From CALCMJ01 sp964475415 (GTDB lineage Bacteria > Bacteroidota > Bacteroidia > Chitinophagales > Saprospiraceae): DNA of 64,000 nucleotides. The translations under genes were made by a program, and so were the position numbers. This document shows positions 26,725 to 36,463 of the stretch, in pieces. Each line of letters opens with the position of its first letter. The stretch's first letter is position 1. The notes below the pieces were generated by a model. That model ran no database searches. It was not told where the DNA came from and was given only the letters and a program-made list of their open reading frames with translations. The stretch spans positions 1-64,000 of the forward strand of contig CAYYWZ010000006.1 in the NCBI GenBank assembly GCA_964475415.1, read 5' to 3'.

Positions 26725-27986
26725 CTGAGCTTAAGTGTTATGATAGAAAGTATAGCAAGCAATATTCCTATAATCCAAAATCTTGTTACAATTTTTGCCT
26801 CATGAATACCTTTTTTCTGGTAATGATGATGCAAGGGTGACATAAGGAATATCCTCCTCCCCTCACCATATTTTTTTCTTGTATACTTAAAATAACTTAC
26901 CTGTAATACCACGGAAAGATTCTCTATTAGAAATATTCCGCATAACAAAGGAATTAACAATTCTTTCCTGAGTAGCAATGCTAATACTGCAATTATTGCC
27001 CCCAAGGTTAAACTCCCCGTATCACCCATAAACACCTTAGCTGGAAAACTATTGTACCATAAAAACCCAACACATGCTCCTATCAAGCAGGCTGAAAAAA
27101 CAACTAGTTCTTCTGAAAATGGGATATAAAAAATATTCAAGTAATTTGCTATAATCGAGTTACCAGAAACATAGGCGAAAACACCTAAGGTAGCAGCAAT
27201 TATCGCTGCTACTCCAGCAAGCAGCCCATCAATTCCATCAGTAAGATTAGCACCGTTAGAAACTGATGTCACTATCAATATCACGATTGGAACAAAAATC
27301 AGCCAAATAAAATTAGAAGCATTATCACCTAGAAAAAATAAAAAGGACTTGTAATCCAAGCTATTATTTTTTAAAAATGGAACATTAGTCCAACTAGCTT
27401 TAACATAGGCCATTTTTTCCTGCGCATCATTATTATCTAACTGATATGGTTGTACGGTAAACTCCTTTTGTATTTCTAAATTATTCTCTATGGCAATTTC
27501 GCTTGGGACCCTTATAACAATGTCCTCATGCAACAACATGGTAAATCCTATAATTACTCCCAATACAATCTGACCATAGATCTTAAATTTTCCAGAGAGA
27601 CCGTCTTTGTTTTTTTTGAATACTTTAATATAATCATCTAAACCTCCTATTACTCCCATCCACAATGTGGTTATCACCATAAGTATGATGTATATATTAT
27701 TCAACTTCGCAAATAATAAGCAGGGTATCAATATTGCCAGAATAATAATGATTCCACCCATTGTCGGTGTCCCTTCTTTTTGTTTTTGACCATCGAGCCC
27801 TAACTCTCTTACTGTCTCTCCTATCTGCAGCCTTTTCAAAGAACTTATGATCTTATCTCCTATTAATATTGAAATCACTAATGATAATATCAATGCTGAG
27901 GCAGATCTAAAAGTTATAAACTGGAACAAACCTGCACCTGGCAGGTTGTAACTTTTTTCTAAAAATTCAAATAAATGGTATAACAT
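26721..27986 (-). CDS. mraY: Phospho-N-acetylmuramoyl-pentapeptide transferase
   Basis: Polytopic enzyme that makes lipid I from UDP-MurNAc-pentapeptide and undecaprenyl phosphate. Seen: KKEGTPTMGG-type loop (QKEGTPTMGG), GGLDDYIKVF, the NLTDGIDGLLAG catalytic block, FMGDTGSL and SPLHHHYQKKG. 421 residues, longer than the ~360 of E. coli because of an extra hydrophilic insertion around residues 155-215, which is usual in Bacteroidota. murD overlaps its stop. Confidence 0.97.
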   Translation of the reverse strand: MLYHLFEFLEKSYNLPGAGLFQFITFRSASALILSLVISILIGDKIISSLKRLQIGETVRELGLDGQKQKEGTPTMGGIIIILAILIPCLLFAKLNNIYIILMVITTLWMGVIGGLDDYIKVFKKNKDGLSGKFKIYGQIVLGVIIGFTMLLHEDIVIRVPSEIAIENNLEIQKEFTVQPYQLDNNDAQEKMAYVKASWTNVPFLKNNSLDYKSFLFFLGDNASNFIWLIFVPIVILIVTSVSNGANLTDGIDGLLAGVAAIIAATLGVFAYVSGNSIIANYLNIFYIPFSEELVVFSACLIGACVGFLWYNSFPAKVFMGDTGSLTLGAIIAVLALLLRKELLIPLLCGIFLIENLSVVLQVSYFKYTRKKYGEGRRIFLMSPLHHHYQKKGIHEAKIVTRFWIIGILLAILSIITLKLR

Positions 27987-28165
27987 TTTTAACCAATTAA
28001 CTTACATTTCACTCTTCACTTACGCAGGAAACCACTCCTACATTCTAGACTATCATTCTTTTTTTCTTAAAAAGAACAGCGCAGTAGATTTAGCCAAATC
28101 TTTATCCGAACATCCACCTACCGCAACTGTTAAAACCAACCTGAGAATGATAATAGAACCTACTC
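27987..28165. other. Gap between murE and mraY
   Basis: 179 non-coding bases, the only long gap inside the dcw operon. It contains a CTTTTTTTCTT-AAAAAGAA inverted run near 28055-28075 but no clear terminator on the minus strand. It may hold an internal promoter; no clear motif was found. Confidence 0.3.
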
Positions 28166-29626
28166 TTATATATTTTTGTGAAAAAATAATTTTAAAATTT
28201 GTTTATCATCAAATGGCGTCTTTACACCATTTATATCTTGATATTTTTCGTGTCCCTTTCCTGCTACCACAATCACTTCATGCATTTCTGCCTGCTTATA
28301 AGCTAGAGCAATTGCCTCTTTTCTATCTTCTACTCTCGAGACTTTATTTCCTTTTTTGTCTATTCCCTTTTCCATCTCATCCAGAATTATTTCTGGATCT
28401 TCTGTTCTAGGATTATCTGATGTCAATATCGTAACATCACTATACTTCTGAGCTATAGATGCCATCAATGGCCTTTTCGTTATATCTCTATCTCCACCGC
28501 ATCCTACAACTGTTGTCAGCTTTACTCCAGGTTTTTTTATAGCCTTCACCGTACTCAGCACATTTTCTAATGCATCTGGCGTATGAGCGTAATCTATAAT
28601 TCCTATCACATATTTTCCAGCAGATTCTCTGAGCACATCGAATCTCCCTTCAGCTGATTTTAGCGCAGATAATCCCACGAGAATATCTTCCTTTTCTTCA
28701 ATAAAACAAGCAGCAACCGCATAGATCATAAGCAGGTTATATGCATTAAACCTTCCTACTAACCCCAGGTGTACACTTGTATTATCAAGCGTCATTTCTA
28801 AGCCTGAAAAATCATTAGATATGATTTTAGCTTTGAAATCTGCCAGACGATTTATGCTGCAAGTATGAATTTGAGCCTTGGTATTCTGTACCATTCTCTC
28901 ACCATTTGCATCGTCTACATTTGTCACCGCGTGCGCTTTCTTGTCAAGATCGTCAAAGAACTTTTTCTTTGTCCGTATATAATTATCGAATGTCCCGTGA
29001 TAATCTAAATGATCATGTGTAATATTGGTAAATACTCCACAGTCAAAATCTAATCCTTCTATTCTACCCTGGTCAATCGCATGAGAACTTACTTCCATCA
29101 TCACATAATCACAATTTTCTTTCTTCATCCTACTCATTATTTCATTAAGAATAATGATATCAGGCGTTGTGTGCGATGAGGGAATTATCTCATCATTTAT
29201 TCTGCATTCAATAGTGGAAATCAATCCCACTTTATAACCCATATTTTTAAGAAGATCAAACAAAAGTGTACTTACAGTTGTCTTACCATTAGTTCCCGTT
29301 ATCCCTATGAGCTTAAAAGCCCTAGACGGATCTTCAAAAAATACTTTTGCTATTCTTGCCTTTGCAAGCCTAGTGTTTTTTACATATACATAAGTAATCC
29401 CTTCCCTATGATCACATACCTTTTCTAATACCACTACAGTTACCCCTTCCTCTATTGCTTTGTCTATGTAATCATGCCCATCACTTGTTATTCCATTGAC
29501 GGCTATAAATAGACCGTTAGTTTGAGCATTTCTAGAATCATCTGTTACACCTTCTATATTCTTAACTTCCTCTCCTACAATTCTTAGAACATCTAACCCA
29601 CTTAATATATCTTCTAACTTTTTCAA
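28166..29626 (-). CDS. murE: UDP-N-acetylmuramoyl-L-alanyl-D-glutamate--meso-diaminopimelate ligase
   Basis: Mur ligase that adds the third peptide residue. Seen: P-loop GITGTNGKTTVSTL, the MEVSSHAIDQGR block, YHGTFDNY, and the C-terminal TSDNPRTEDPEIIL. The D-N-P-R sequence is the signature for meso-diaminopimelate as substrate (Lys-adding enzymes differ there). 486 residues, normal length. It follows ftsI with a 42-base gap. Confidence 0.96.
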   Translation of the reverse strand: MKKLEDILSGLDVLRIVGEEVKNIEGVTDDSRNAQTNGLFIAVNGITSDGHDYIDKAIEEGVTVVVLEKVCDHREGITYVYVKNTRLAKARIAKVFFEDPSRAFKLIGITGTNGKTTVSTLLFDLLKNMGYKVGLISTIECRINDEIIPSSHTTPDIIILNEIMSRMKKENCDYVMMEVSSHAIDQGRIEGLDFDCGVFTNITHDHLDYHGTFDNYIRTKKKFFDDLDKKAHAVTNVDDANGERMVQNTKAQIHTCSINRLADFKAKIISNDFSGLEMTLDNTSVHLGLVGRFNAYNLLMIYAVAACFIEEKEDILVGLSALKSAEGRFDVLRESAGKYVIGIIDYAHTPDALENVLSTVKAIKKPGVKLTTVVGCGGDRDITKRPLMASIAQKYSDVTILTSDNPRTEDPEIILDEMEKGIDKKGNKVSRVEDRKEAIALAYKQAEMHEVIVVAGKGHEKYQDINGVKTPFDDKQILKLFFHKNI

Positions 29627-29668
29627 ATATTTGCCTTATTCACTATTGTAAAAAGCTTCGTTTATTTT

Positions 29669-31783
29669 TTAATTAAGAAATATTTCTATCTCTTGTCCTT
29701 TTATTTTTGTTCCAGGTAATATGGATTGAGCATGCACTTTACCTACTCCATTTATATCCACTTTTAAACCTATATTTTCTAGCACATATATGGCATCTCG
29801 TAATCCCATTCCTCTAACATCCGGCACCTTACTATTAGATATTTTATTTTTTTGTACAACTAACTTTTTTCCATCAGGTGATACTTTTACCCACCTACTT
29901 TTAGTTTCTTTTGTATATCCCAATTTCAAATAGTCCATAACATTTTGAAAATCTGGACCATATCCTAAGCTTGCATACTTCAGAGGTATCGGCTCATCGT
30001 CTCTATCTAGATGCGCAAAATCTTGCAACTCTAATTGTAAGCCCACTATCCTTTCAGCAATTTTTCTAAATGCTTTTCCAGCTACTGCGCCTCCATAGAA
30101 AGTTCCTTGAGGTTCGTAGACAACTATGATCAGGGAATATTTAGGATTATCTGCTGGAAAGTAACCAGCCAGTGATCCATTGTATTTTTTCTTTTCTGTT
30201 TTCTTATAATACTCTACCCTAGTTGTTCCTGTTTTAGCTGCTATCCTCACTTTGGATGAATTAGCTTTTTTTGCTGTACCAGCTGTTACCGTTTCTTCAA
30301 GTAAAAACTTTACTTTCTCTATACTAGATTTACTAGCTATAGCTTCATCGATAACTTTAGGTTCTATTCTTTTTATAACTTTTCCTTCTGACATTACTTC
30401 GCTTACTATATAGGGCTTCATTCTCTTACCCCCATTAGCAATTGTATTGTAAAAATTCAAAACTTGCAGAGGCGTTAATGACATTTCATAACCATGCGCC
30501 ATCCAAGGAATCGTCGTACCGTACCAGACCTTATGATCTTGAACTGGATCTTTAAGATAAGGTTTACCCTCTCCTACGATCTCTATACCAGTTTTCTCTG
30601 ATAGTCCAAACTTCACAAGCTTGTCTGTAAATAATTGTCGATTTTGCTTCTTACCATAAGCTTCATGGGCAAGACTTGCAATACCGACATTTGAAGACTT
30701 TATAAAGGCCTGCTTCAGCGTCGACTCATATATTCCATGCGGCTCAGAATCATACATCCATCTATCATAAAACTTCTTTTTACCACCGTATAAGTTCACT
30801 CTTGTTTGCAGATCAGCGTCATTATTTTCAATTAACGCAAGTGTACTCGCAAGTTTCATAGTAGATCCAGGTTCTGATAAAGTACCTATAGCATGATTAT
30901 ATAACTCCTTGTAATCATCTCCCGATTGTTCTAGATTAGAGATAGCAGCAATTGCTCCTGTCTCAACTTCCATTAATATTGCCGTGCCCTTCTTAGCTGA
31001 AAAAGCAGTTAATGCATCGTGCAATTCTTCCTGAACAATATCCTGAAATCTGATGTCAATTGTTGTCACAATATCATCACCTTTCGTTTCCTCTAGTTCT
31101 TCTGGTTCGTAGACTGGAATCCAGTATCCAGGCGGAACACGCTTCATCAGTTTTTGCTGAGAAGCTCCTCTCAGAAATTTATCAAAACTTCCTTCGAGTC
31201 CAACATTATCGGCATTTGACCGATACATTCCTATAGTTCTTGCAGCAAGATCATTAAAAGGTTTATCCCTTTTAGTTGTTCTTTCTACTATAATTCCTCC
31301 AGTATTTCTACCATGTCTAAACAATGGAAATTTTCTAATTTTATCTACCTGATCAAAAGTTAAATTCCTCTTGATAAAATGATATCTACTTCCAGATTTT
31401 GTCCCAGATTTCCCATCTTTTCTAGCAGTAACCAATTCTGATCTCCACTCATAAGATGATTTTCCTTCTGGAAAAAAATTAGCTAAACTGATAGCTAGAG
31501 AATCTATTTCCCGATCAAAAAGATCTTGCCTCGGAACTAATAAATCCATTCGTATTTCAAAGAACGGTAGTGAGGTCGCTAAGAGATTACCATTTTTATC
31601 AAAAATGTTACCCCTATCGGCTTCCACCTTCATCCACTTTACATTATCCCCTCCTTTCTCTCTCCACTTGTCTCCCTCTATGACAGATATATTGACAATT
31701 TTCCAAACAATTACCAGCGCGTATACTAAGAATAAGAATAACACGAAATAAGCTCTTATCAATAATTCACGCTTCCTGTCCAT
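29669..31783 (-). CDS. ftsI: Septal penicillin-binding protein FtsI with PASTA domain
   Basis: Class B PBP, the septal transpeptidase working with FtsW. One N-terminal membrane helix (residues ~8-28), the dimerisation/pedestal region, then the transpeptidase domain: SxxK as STMK in EPGSTMKLAS, S-S-N in IKSSNVGIA and KTGT in AAKTGTTRV. After ~residue 640 a PASTA domain is seen (PDVRGMGLRDAIYVLENIGL). 704 residues, typical of Bacteroidota FtsI. An ftsL-like gene lies 18 bases upstream. Confidence 0.96.
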   Translation of the reverse strand: MDRKRELLIRAYFVLFLFLVYALVIVWKIVNISVIEGDKWREKGGDNVKWMKVEADRGNIFDKNGNLLATSLPFFEIRMDLLVPRQDLFDREIDSLAISLANFFPEGKSSYEWRSELVTARKDGKSGTKSGSRYHFIKRNLTFDQVDKIRKFPLFRHGRNTGGIIVERTTKRDKPFNDLAARTIGMYRSNADNVGLEGSFDKFLRGASQQKLMKRVPPGYWIPVYEPEELEETKGDDIVTTIDIRFQDIVQEELHDALTAFSAKKGTAILMEVETGAIAAISNLEQSGDDYKELYNHAIGTLSEPGSTMKLASTLALIENNDADLQTRVNLYGGKKKFYDRWMYDSEPHGIYESTLKQAFIKSSNVGIASLAHEAYGKKQNRQLFTDKLVKFGLSEKTGIEIVGEGKPYLKDPVQDHKVWYGTTIPWMAHGYEMSLTPLQVLNFYNTIANGGKRMKPYIVSEVMSEGKVIKRIEPKVIDEAIASKSSIEKVKFLLEETVTAGTAKKANSSKVRIAAKTGTTRVEYYKKTEKKKYNGSLAGYFPADNPKYSLIIVVYEPQGTFYGGAVAGKAFRKIAERIVGLQLELQDFAHLDRDDEPIPLKYASLGYGPDFQNVMDYLKLGYTKETKSRWVKVSPDGKKLVVQKNKISNSKVPDVRGMGLRDAIYVLENIGLKVDINGVGKVHAQSILPGTKIKGQEIEIFLN

Positions 31784-31801
31784 AAGGATCTCTTAATGAT
31801 T

Positions 31802-32074
31802 TTATCCTTCCACTCCCTTCAAAACGATGGGAGAATCTTCATTTTTTTTAATTTCCTGCTCACTCACTTTTTTGGCGAGCCGCGACTCTGTTCCCTCGAA
31901 CATGATGTCTTTTTTCACTTGCATATATTTCCACTTAGACTCCTTTACATCTTTTTTCAACATCTCTATTTTCCTAAGCTTTTTTTCCGCCGAATGAGAG
32001 TTCCATATATAAACTATACCTAGCAATGCAAGAAAGCCTATAAAGGGTATATTTTTTAGATATCTAGATCTCAT
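31802..32074 (-). CDS. FtsL-like divisome membrane protein
   Basis: A 90-residue bitopic protein: a basic start, one membrane helix (residues ~9-25), then a heptad-rich, charged segment likely to form a coiled coil (KKLRKIEMLKKDVKESKWKY). Size, topology and location between rsmH and ftsI fit FtsL, which recruits FtsW-FtsI with FtsB/FtsQ; sequence similarity is too low for a firm name, so the gene symbol is left blank. It begins 6 bases after rsmH. Confidence 0.8.
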   Translation of the reverse strand: MRSRYLKNIPFIGFLALLGIVYIWNSHSAEKKLRKIEMLKKDVKESKWKYMQVKKDIMFEGTESRLAKKVSEQEIKKNEDSPIVLKGVEG

Positions 32075-32080
32075 CTTTCT

Positions 32081-32992
32081 TTATTTATCTAATCCCACAT
32101 ACTCCGCAATTCTCAATTTCGCACTTCGGGATCGACTATTTATTTTCAATTCATTTTCGTCTGGCACTACTACACGCTTCGTTATCTGCTTATAAGGATT
32201 CAGAATATTTCCGAATGTATCCTTATGTATCTTTCCTTCTATATTTCCTGTTTTGAATAACCGCTTCACTAATCTATCTTCTAGTGAGTGATAAGAAATC
32301 ACTACAACTCTGGATCCTACAGATAATATGTTTTCTAAGTCTCGCAGCATTGCTTTCAATGCTCCCATCTCATCGTTCACTTCTATTCTTAGTGCTTGAA
32401 AAACCTTAGCCCTGTACTGCTCAGATCTTCCTTGCTCAAAAGAACTTAAAAAATTCAAAAAGGATTTTATTGACTTAAAACTTTGCCTTTTTCTTGCTTC
32501 TACGATACCTTTAGATAATTTCCTTGAGTTTTTAACCTCCCCATATTCATATAGAATTTTTATCAAGTCCTGCTCACTATAAGTGTTCAACAAATCAGCT
32601 GCAGTAAAACTACCATCTTGATTCATTCGCATATCTAGATCCGCATCATAGCGAATACTAAATCCTCGACTTGCCTCATCTATCTGATAAGAAGATATCC
32701 CCAGATCCGCTAGCACACCATCTAACTTTTCTATACCGTAGTATTTGTAAAATTTAGAATGATATCTAAAATTGGATCTTACGAACTCAAATCTTTCATC
32801 TTTCAAAATATTCTGAACAGCATCTTCATCCTGATCAAAGCCAAAAAGTCTTCCATGCTCACCCAGCTCAGATAAAATCTCTGCTGAATGTCCACCTCCT
32901 CCAAATGTCAAGTCGAAGTAAATACCGTTTTTCTTTATATCTAACCCTTTTATACATTCCTTAAGCAATACAGGGATATGATACTCACTCAT
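32081..32992 (-). CDS. rsmH: 16S rRNA (cytosine(1402)-N(4))-methyltransferase
   Basis: Methylates C1402 of 16S rRNA (old name mraW). Seen: HIPVLLKECI at the start, the SAM-binding FGGGGHSAEIL, GFDQDEDA, the DLGISSYQID motif, FSIRYDADLDMRM and the C-terminal VISYHSLEDRLVKR. 303 residues, normal. Its start overlaps the mraZ stop by 8 bases. Confidence 0.97.
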   Translation of the reverse strand: MSEYHIPVLLKECIKGLDIKKNGIYFDLTFGGGGHSAEILSELGEHGRLFGFDQDEDAVQNILKDERFEFVRSNFRYHSKFYKYYGIEKLDGVLADLGISSYQIDEASRGFSIRYDADLDMRMNQDGSFTAADLLNTYSEQDLIKILYEYGEVKNSRKLSKGIVEARKRQSFKSIKSFLNFLSSFEQGRSEQYRAKVFQALRIEVNDEMGALKAMLRDLENILSVGSRVVVISYHSLEDRLVKRLFKTGNIEGKIHKDTFGNILNPYKQITKRVVVPDENELKINSRSRSAKLRIAEYVGLDK

Positions 32993-33470
32993 TATCAGAT
33001 TTTGAATCAGGAATACCTACGTTTCCAAAAATCTCGTCTGCAAGTGTTGAAAAATCTTCTGGCTCTTCTCCTATGACTTTTTCATAGACTTCCTTGGACC
33101 ATATTTCAATTTGTTCGTGATAAGCAAAAAGCACAATATCTTTAGTGATGCCCGCATACTCCATCAAGTTCTTAGGTAACAATATTCTATCAGTTCCGTC
33201 GGCAGTGATTTTCGTCGCGCCTCTGTAGAAATACCTTATCGCTTGTCGATGCTTCGTATTGTAGATGTTGAGCTGGTTTATTTCTTTCGTCTTTTTATCC
33301 CAAACAACTTTCGGATACAACATGAGATGTTTTTCAAACCCCCTGTTCATGGTGAATTCAAATGGCTTAACAGCGCTTATTTGAGCGACTAACGCAGCAG
33401 GAATTTTAACTCTACCTTTCGCGTCAAGCTTGCATTCATATTCTCCAGCGAACTGGTAATTATCTTTCAT
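32985..33470 (-). CDS. mraZ: Transcriptional regulator MraZ
   Basis: AbrB-like (SpoVT) DNA-binding regulator that in other bacteria represses its own dcw operon. Two related halves are seen: AGEYECKLDAKGRVKIPAAL and the later TADGTDRILLPKNL; both end in the R-x-x-(I/L)P pattern. I chose ATG 33470, giving 161 residues and the usual start KDNYQFAGEYEC; the longer frame to 33542 would read through the operator repeats and lacks similarity. First gene of the dcw operon. Confidence 0.95.
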   Translation of the reverse strand: MKDNYQFAGEYECKLDAKGRVKIPAALVAQISAVKPFEFTMNRGFEKHLMLYPKVVWDKKTKEINQLNIYNTKHRQAIRYFYRGATKITADGTDRILLPKNLMEYAGITKDIVLFAYHEQIEIWSKEVYEKVIGEEPEDFSTLADEIFGNVGIPDSKSDNE

Positions 33471-33515
33471 CTCGGTTGAATCGATAATCAAATGTAAGTC
33501 GAAAAAACATACTTT

Positions 33516-33540
33516 CCCACTTTTTACCACTTTATTACAC
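33516..33540 (-). promoter_or_regulatory. MraZ operator: three 10-bp-spaced GTG boxes
   Basis: Read on the minus strand: GTGTA, GTGGT and GTGGG at exact 10-base steps (33536-33540, 33526-33530, 33516-33520), separated by AT-rich 5-mers. MraZ in other bacteria binds direct repeats of the TGGGN type spaced by five bases in front of mraZ. The boxes lie ~45-70 bases before the mraZ ATG, so MraZ autoregulation of the dcw operon is likely. Confidence 0.72.
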
Positions 33541-33576
33541 AAAACATATATAAAAAATCATAATCTATTATATCAT

Positions 33577-33593
33577 GTAAACAAAATGTTTAC
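33577..33593. promoter_or_regulatory. Palindromic operator-like site upstream of mraZ
   Basis: GTAAACAAAATGTTTAC is a perfect 7-3-7 inverted repeat, 36 bases upstream of the MraZ boxes and between mraZ and the histidine kinase. It has the size of a dimeric-regulator site. The regulator is unknown. Confidence 0.45.
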
Positions 33594-33779
33594 GTATTAT
33601 CATTTTTTTGAGTACAAATGTCCGTTTTCACTGTATAATTCGGGATAGAATTCTAGGATGGATCGTCACTGTTATTAATCAATAATAACAAAGACTTTAC
33701 AAATATAAAAATATATAATGTATAAGCAACTGATTTACAATAAAAATAATCAATTCTAATGATTAGAATATATTGTACC

Positions 33780-35558
33780 TTATTTACTTTTTAAAATATT
33801 AAAATGAAATGTACATCCTGTATTTAAGTTATTCTCTAACCAGATGTCTCCTTGATAGACATTAACGATTTTTTTGCATATAGCTAAGCCCATACCAGTA
33901 CCTTCGTAATTGACCTTATCTAGTTGCTTATAGATGTGAAAGATTTTATCCTGATACTCCTTAGGTATTCCTATACCATTATCCATTACAGAAAATTGAT
34001 AATACTGGTCGTTTTCGGTACAATTTATTTTTATAGTTGGAGATATATCCTTCCTTCTAAACTTAATGGCATTCCTCACAAGGTTATCAAACAATAGTTG
34101 CAAGTGAAATTTCCGAATAGTTAACCTAGGGAGATTACAGTACAAAACCTGCGCACCATTTTGTTCTATAAGATCTTTATTTTTTGATAAGACTTCTATT
34201 AGGATCTCATCAGCCTTACAACTTCTTATGAGTTTGTCTTCTTTACCTAAACTAGTAAATTGCATGAGATCAGTTAACATGAGCGATAAGTGCTTTGAGT
34301 TTTCTAACACATAATCAAGGTATTTCATGTATTCCATGTATTTCGGATCTATTTTACTTTTCGTTTTATAATAAAATAGTTCACTATACTTAAATATATT
34401 AGATAGGGGAGTTTTGAGATCATGTGTTACGATATAAGCAAATTGCTCTAGTTCCTCTTTTTGTCTATAAATTTCCGCTGATCGTTTTTCTAGTTCTAAT
34501 ATCTCTCTTTCTTTATCTACCAGAATATCAGAGATCTTAATCTGATTATTCTTAGCAGTGTTCTCATTTTTTATTTTAAGAATTTCCTTGGAATATTCAA
34601 GCGCACTTTTGAAGTCTTTTTTCTGTTCACTTATCTGTTGCAGTTCTGCATACCACTTAATTATATCTGTGTAAAAAGAATTTTCGATCGCTAATAATTT
34701 TGCCTCTCCAAAAAGGTTAAAAAATCTATCTTTTTCATTTTCGCTAAGTAAGATTTTTCCCTCTAAAAACAGGAGTTCCGAAAAAGAACTTTTAAAATTA
34801 TGTTCTATAGCAATTTCTCTACCAAGCATTACCATCTGTTTTGCAGCGTTGATATCTCCTTTAAGAAAATAGCATTCAATAAGTTCCGTATAAATTTTTG
34901 TTTTTACAAAAAACAGATCCTTACTTGGGCCTAGTTTTTCTATAGCAGTTGCAACATTAGAAAGCGCTTTGTCAAAAAACTCTAGTGCCAGATCATACCT
35001 TTTCTGCTTCTTATATAATTCTCCAAAATTTTCAAGAATATAGGATAAAACGTAATAGTCTTCTTTTTCTCTGGATATCTTCTCTCCTTTCTTTAAGTAC
35101 CTTATTGCTTCATCAAATTTCTCAATTCCTATAAAATTACTGCCAAGGTTATTAAATATAACTCCTTGTATCTCTGGAGCGTTTAGCTTGAGGCATTTGA
35201 AGAAATACTCACTACCTGTAATAAAATCATCAAAGCTATCAGAATATATTACACCATATTCTCTATAGATATATGCAAGTAATACATGATTATCTTCCAC
35301 TTCACTACTAGCTACTCTGAAAGCTTTAGATAAAATAGCTAAACTCTGATAAGGATCTCCATATAAACGTATAACTCTTGCATAGAAAGTTAGTATTTCC
35401 GCTTCTAAAGCGTACATACGTTTTTTGGCTGCAATTTCGGCAGCAATTGTAGTAAGGCTTATAGCATGATCAAAGTCAGAATCTATATATTCTTTTGCTT
35501 GTTGGAATATTTTCAGTGGATCTTCGATCGTAAGTTGTGCTAGTTGATTATTTTCCAT
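33780..35558 (-). CDS. Soluble sensor histidine kinase with TPR repeats
   Basis: 592 residues. The first ~330 are TPR-like helical repeats (e.g. GSNFIGIEKFDEAIRYLKKG and YKKQKRYDLALEFFDKAL), then a coiled coil (~345-370), the His box VTHDLKTPL with phosphoacceptor His ~377, and an HATPase domain with N box LFDNLVRNAIKF, G1 DNGIGIP and G2 GTGMGLAIC. No membrane helix or signal is seen, so it senses in the cytoplasm, probably through protein contacts. No response regulator gene is adjacent (orphan). It lies upstream of mraZ on the same strand, 237 non-coding bases away. Confidence 0.9.
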   Translation of the reverse strand: MENNQLAQLTIEDPLKIFQQAKEYIDSDFDHAISLTTIAAEIAAKKRMYALEAEILTFYARVIRLYGDPYQSLAILSKAFRVASSEVEDNHVLLAYIYREYGVIYSDSFDDFITGSEYFFKCLKLNAPEIQGVIFNNLGSNFIGIEKFDEAIRYLKKGEKISREKEDYYVLSYILENFGELYKKQKRYDLALEFFDKALSNVATAIEKLGPSKDLFFVKTKIYTELIECYFLKGDINAAKQMVMLGREIAIEHNFKSSFSELLFLEGKILLSENEKDRFFNLFGEAKLLAIENSFYTDIIKWYAELQQISEQKKDFKSALEYSKEILKIKNENTAKNNQIKISDILVDKEREILELEKRSAEIYRQKEELEQFAYIVTHDLKTPLSNIFKYSELFYYKTKSKIDPKYMEYMKYLDYVLENSKHLSLMLTDLMQFTSLGKEDKLIRSCKADEILIEVLSKNKDLIEQNGAQVLYCNLPRLTIRKFHLQLLFDNLVRNAIKFRRKDISPTIKINCTENDQYYQFSVMDNGIGIPKEYQDKIFHIYKQLDKVNYEGTGMGLAICKKIVNVYQGDIWLENNLNTGCTFHFNILKSK

Positions 35559-35695
35559 TATTCTAAATATGATAACTGAAGATAAGATATTATACCTAAG
35601 ACAATCCCTTTAACGATGATATCAAATGAATACTAATAGACAATTTGGAATTTTCCTTAGAAAGGATAATGAAGTGTATAAGCTGCTTTTACGAT

Positions 35696-36415
35696 TTAAA
35701 AATTCTTTTTCATCCTCATACGGAGTACTCCGAGAATAGCTTCTTTAACTATACTTGTATTCATTTTTGACACGCCAAGTTCCCTATCTATGAAAGTAAT
35801 CGGAACTTCTTGGATACGGAATCCATTTCTGAATGCTGCATATTTCATCTCTATCTGAAAAGCATAACCAGTAAATGATATATTATCTAGATCTATCTTA
35901 TCTAGCACCTTCTTGCTATAACAGATAAATCCTGCTGTAGGATCTTTGACAGGCATAAAAGTAATCATCCTAACATAAAGAGATGCTCCAAAAGATAACA
36001 TGTGCCTATACCATCCCCAGCTATCATCTATAGCCCCACCCTTCGTATATCTAGAGCCTACGGACATATCTGCACCCTCATCTTTGCAAGCGGCAAAAAG
36101 TCGTAGCAAATCCTTAGGATTATGACTAAAGTCCGCATCCATCTCGAAGATATAGTCATAATTATTAGCCAGTCCATATTTAAACCCAGCTATGTAAGCA
36201 GGTCCAAGTCCATTTTTTTCTTTTCTGTGAAGTATATACAGGGATCCTTTATATTCCGATATAAGCTTATCGACAATTTGACCTGTTCCGTCAGGGGAAT
36301 TATCATCAACGATAAGGACATGAAAATTACTTTCTAATCCGATAACAGCTTGGATAATGTTGGTAACATTTTCCTTTTCGTTATAAGTAGGTATGATGAC
36401 TAGTTTCTTATCCAA
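35696..36415 (-). CDS. Polyprenyl-phosphate mannosyltransferase-like GT2
   Basis: 239-residue GT-A glycosyltransferase of the dolichol-phosphate mannose synthase group: IPTYNEKENV at the start, VDDNSPDGTG, the D-x-D-type EMDADFSHNP, GSRYTKGG and the late FIDRELGVSKM. It would charge a polyprenyl phosphate with mannose (or a similar sugar) on the inner membrane face. GT-C enzymes such as the GT39 protein at 48720-50210 use such lipid-linked sugars, so the two may act in one pathway; this is inference. Confidence 0.9.
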   Translation of the reverse strand: MDKKLVIIPTYNEKENVTNIIQAVIGLESNFHVLIVDDNSPDGTGQIVDKLISEYKGSLYILHRKEKNGLGPAYIAGFKYGLANNYDYIFEMDADFSHNPKDLLRLFAACKDEGADMSVGSRYTKGGAIDDSWGWYRHMLSFGASLYVRMITFMPVKDPTAGFICYSKKVLDKIDLDNISFTGYAFQIEMKYAAFRNGFRIQEVPITFIDRELGVSKMNTSIVKEAILGVLRMRMKKNF

Positions 36416-36463
36416 GCGATTATAAATTGCAACAAATATAGATGATATAACTTTATAAGTATC

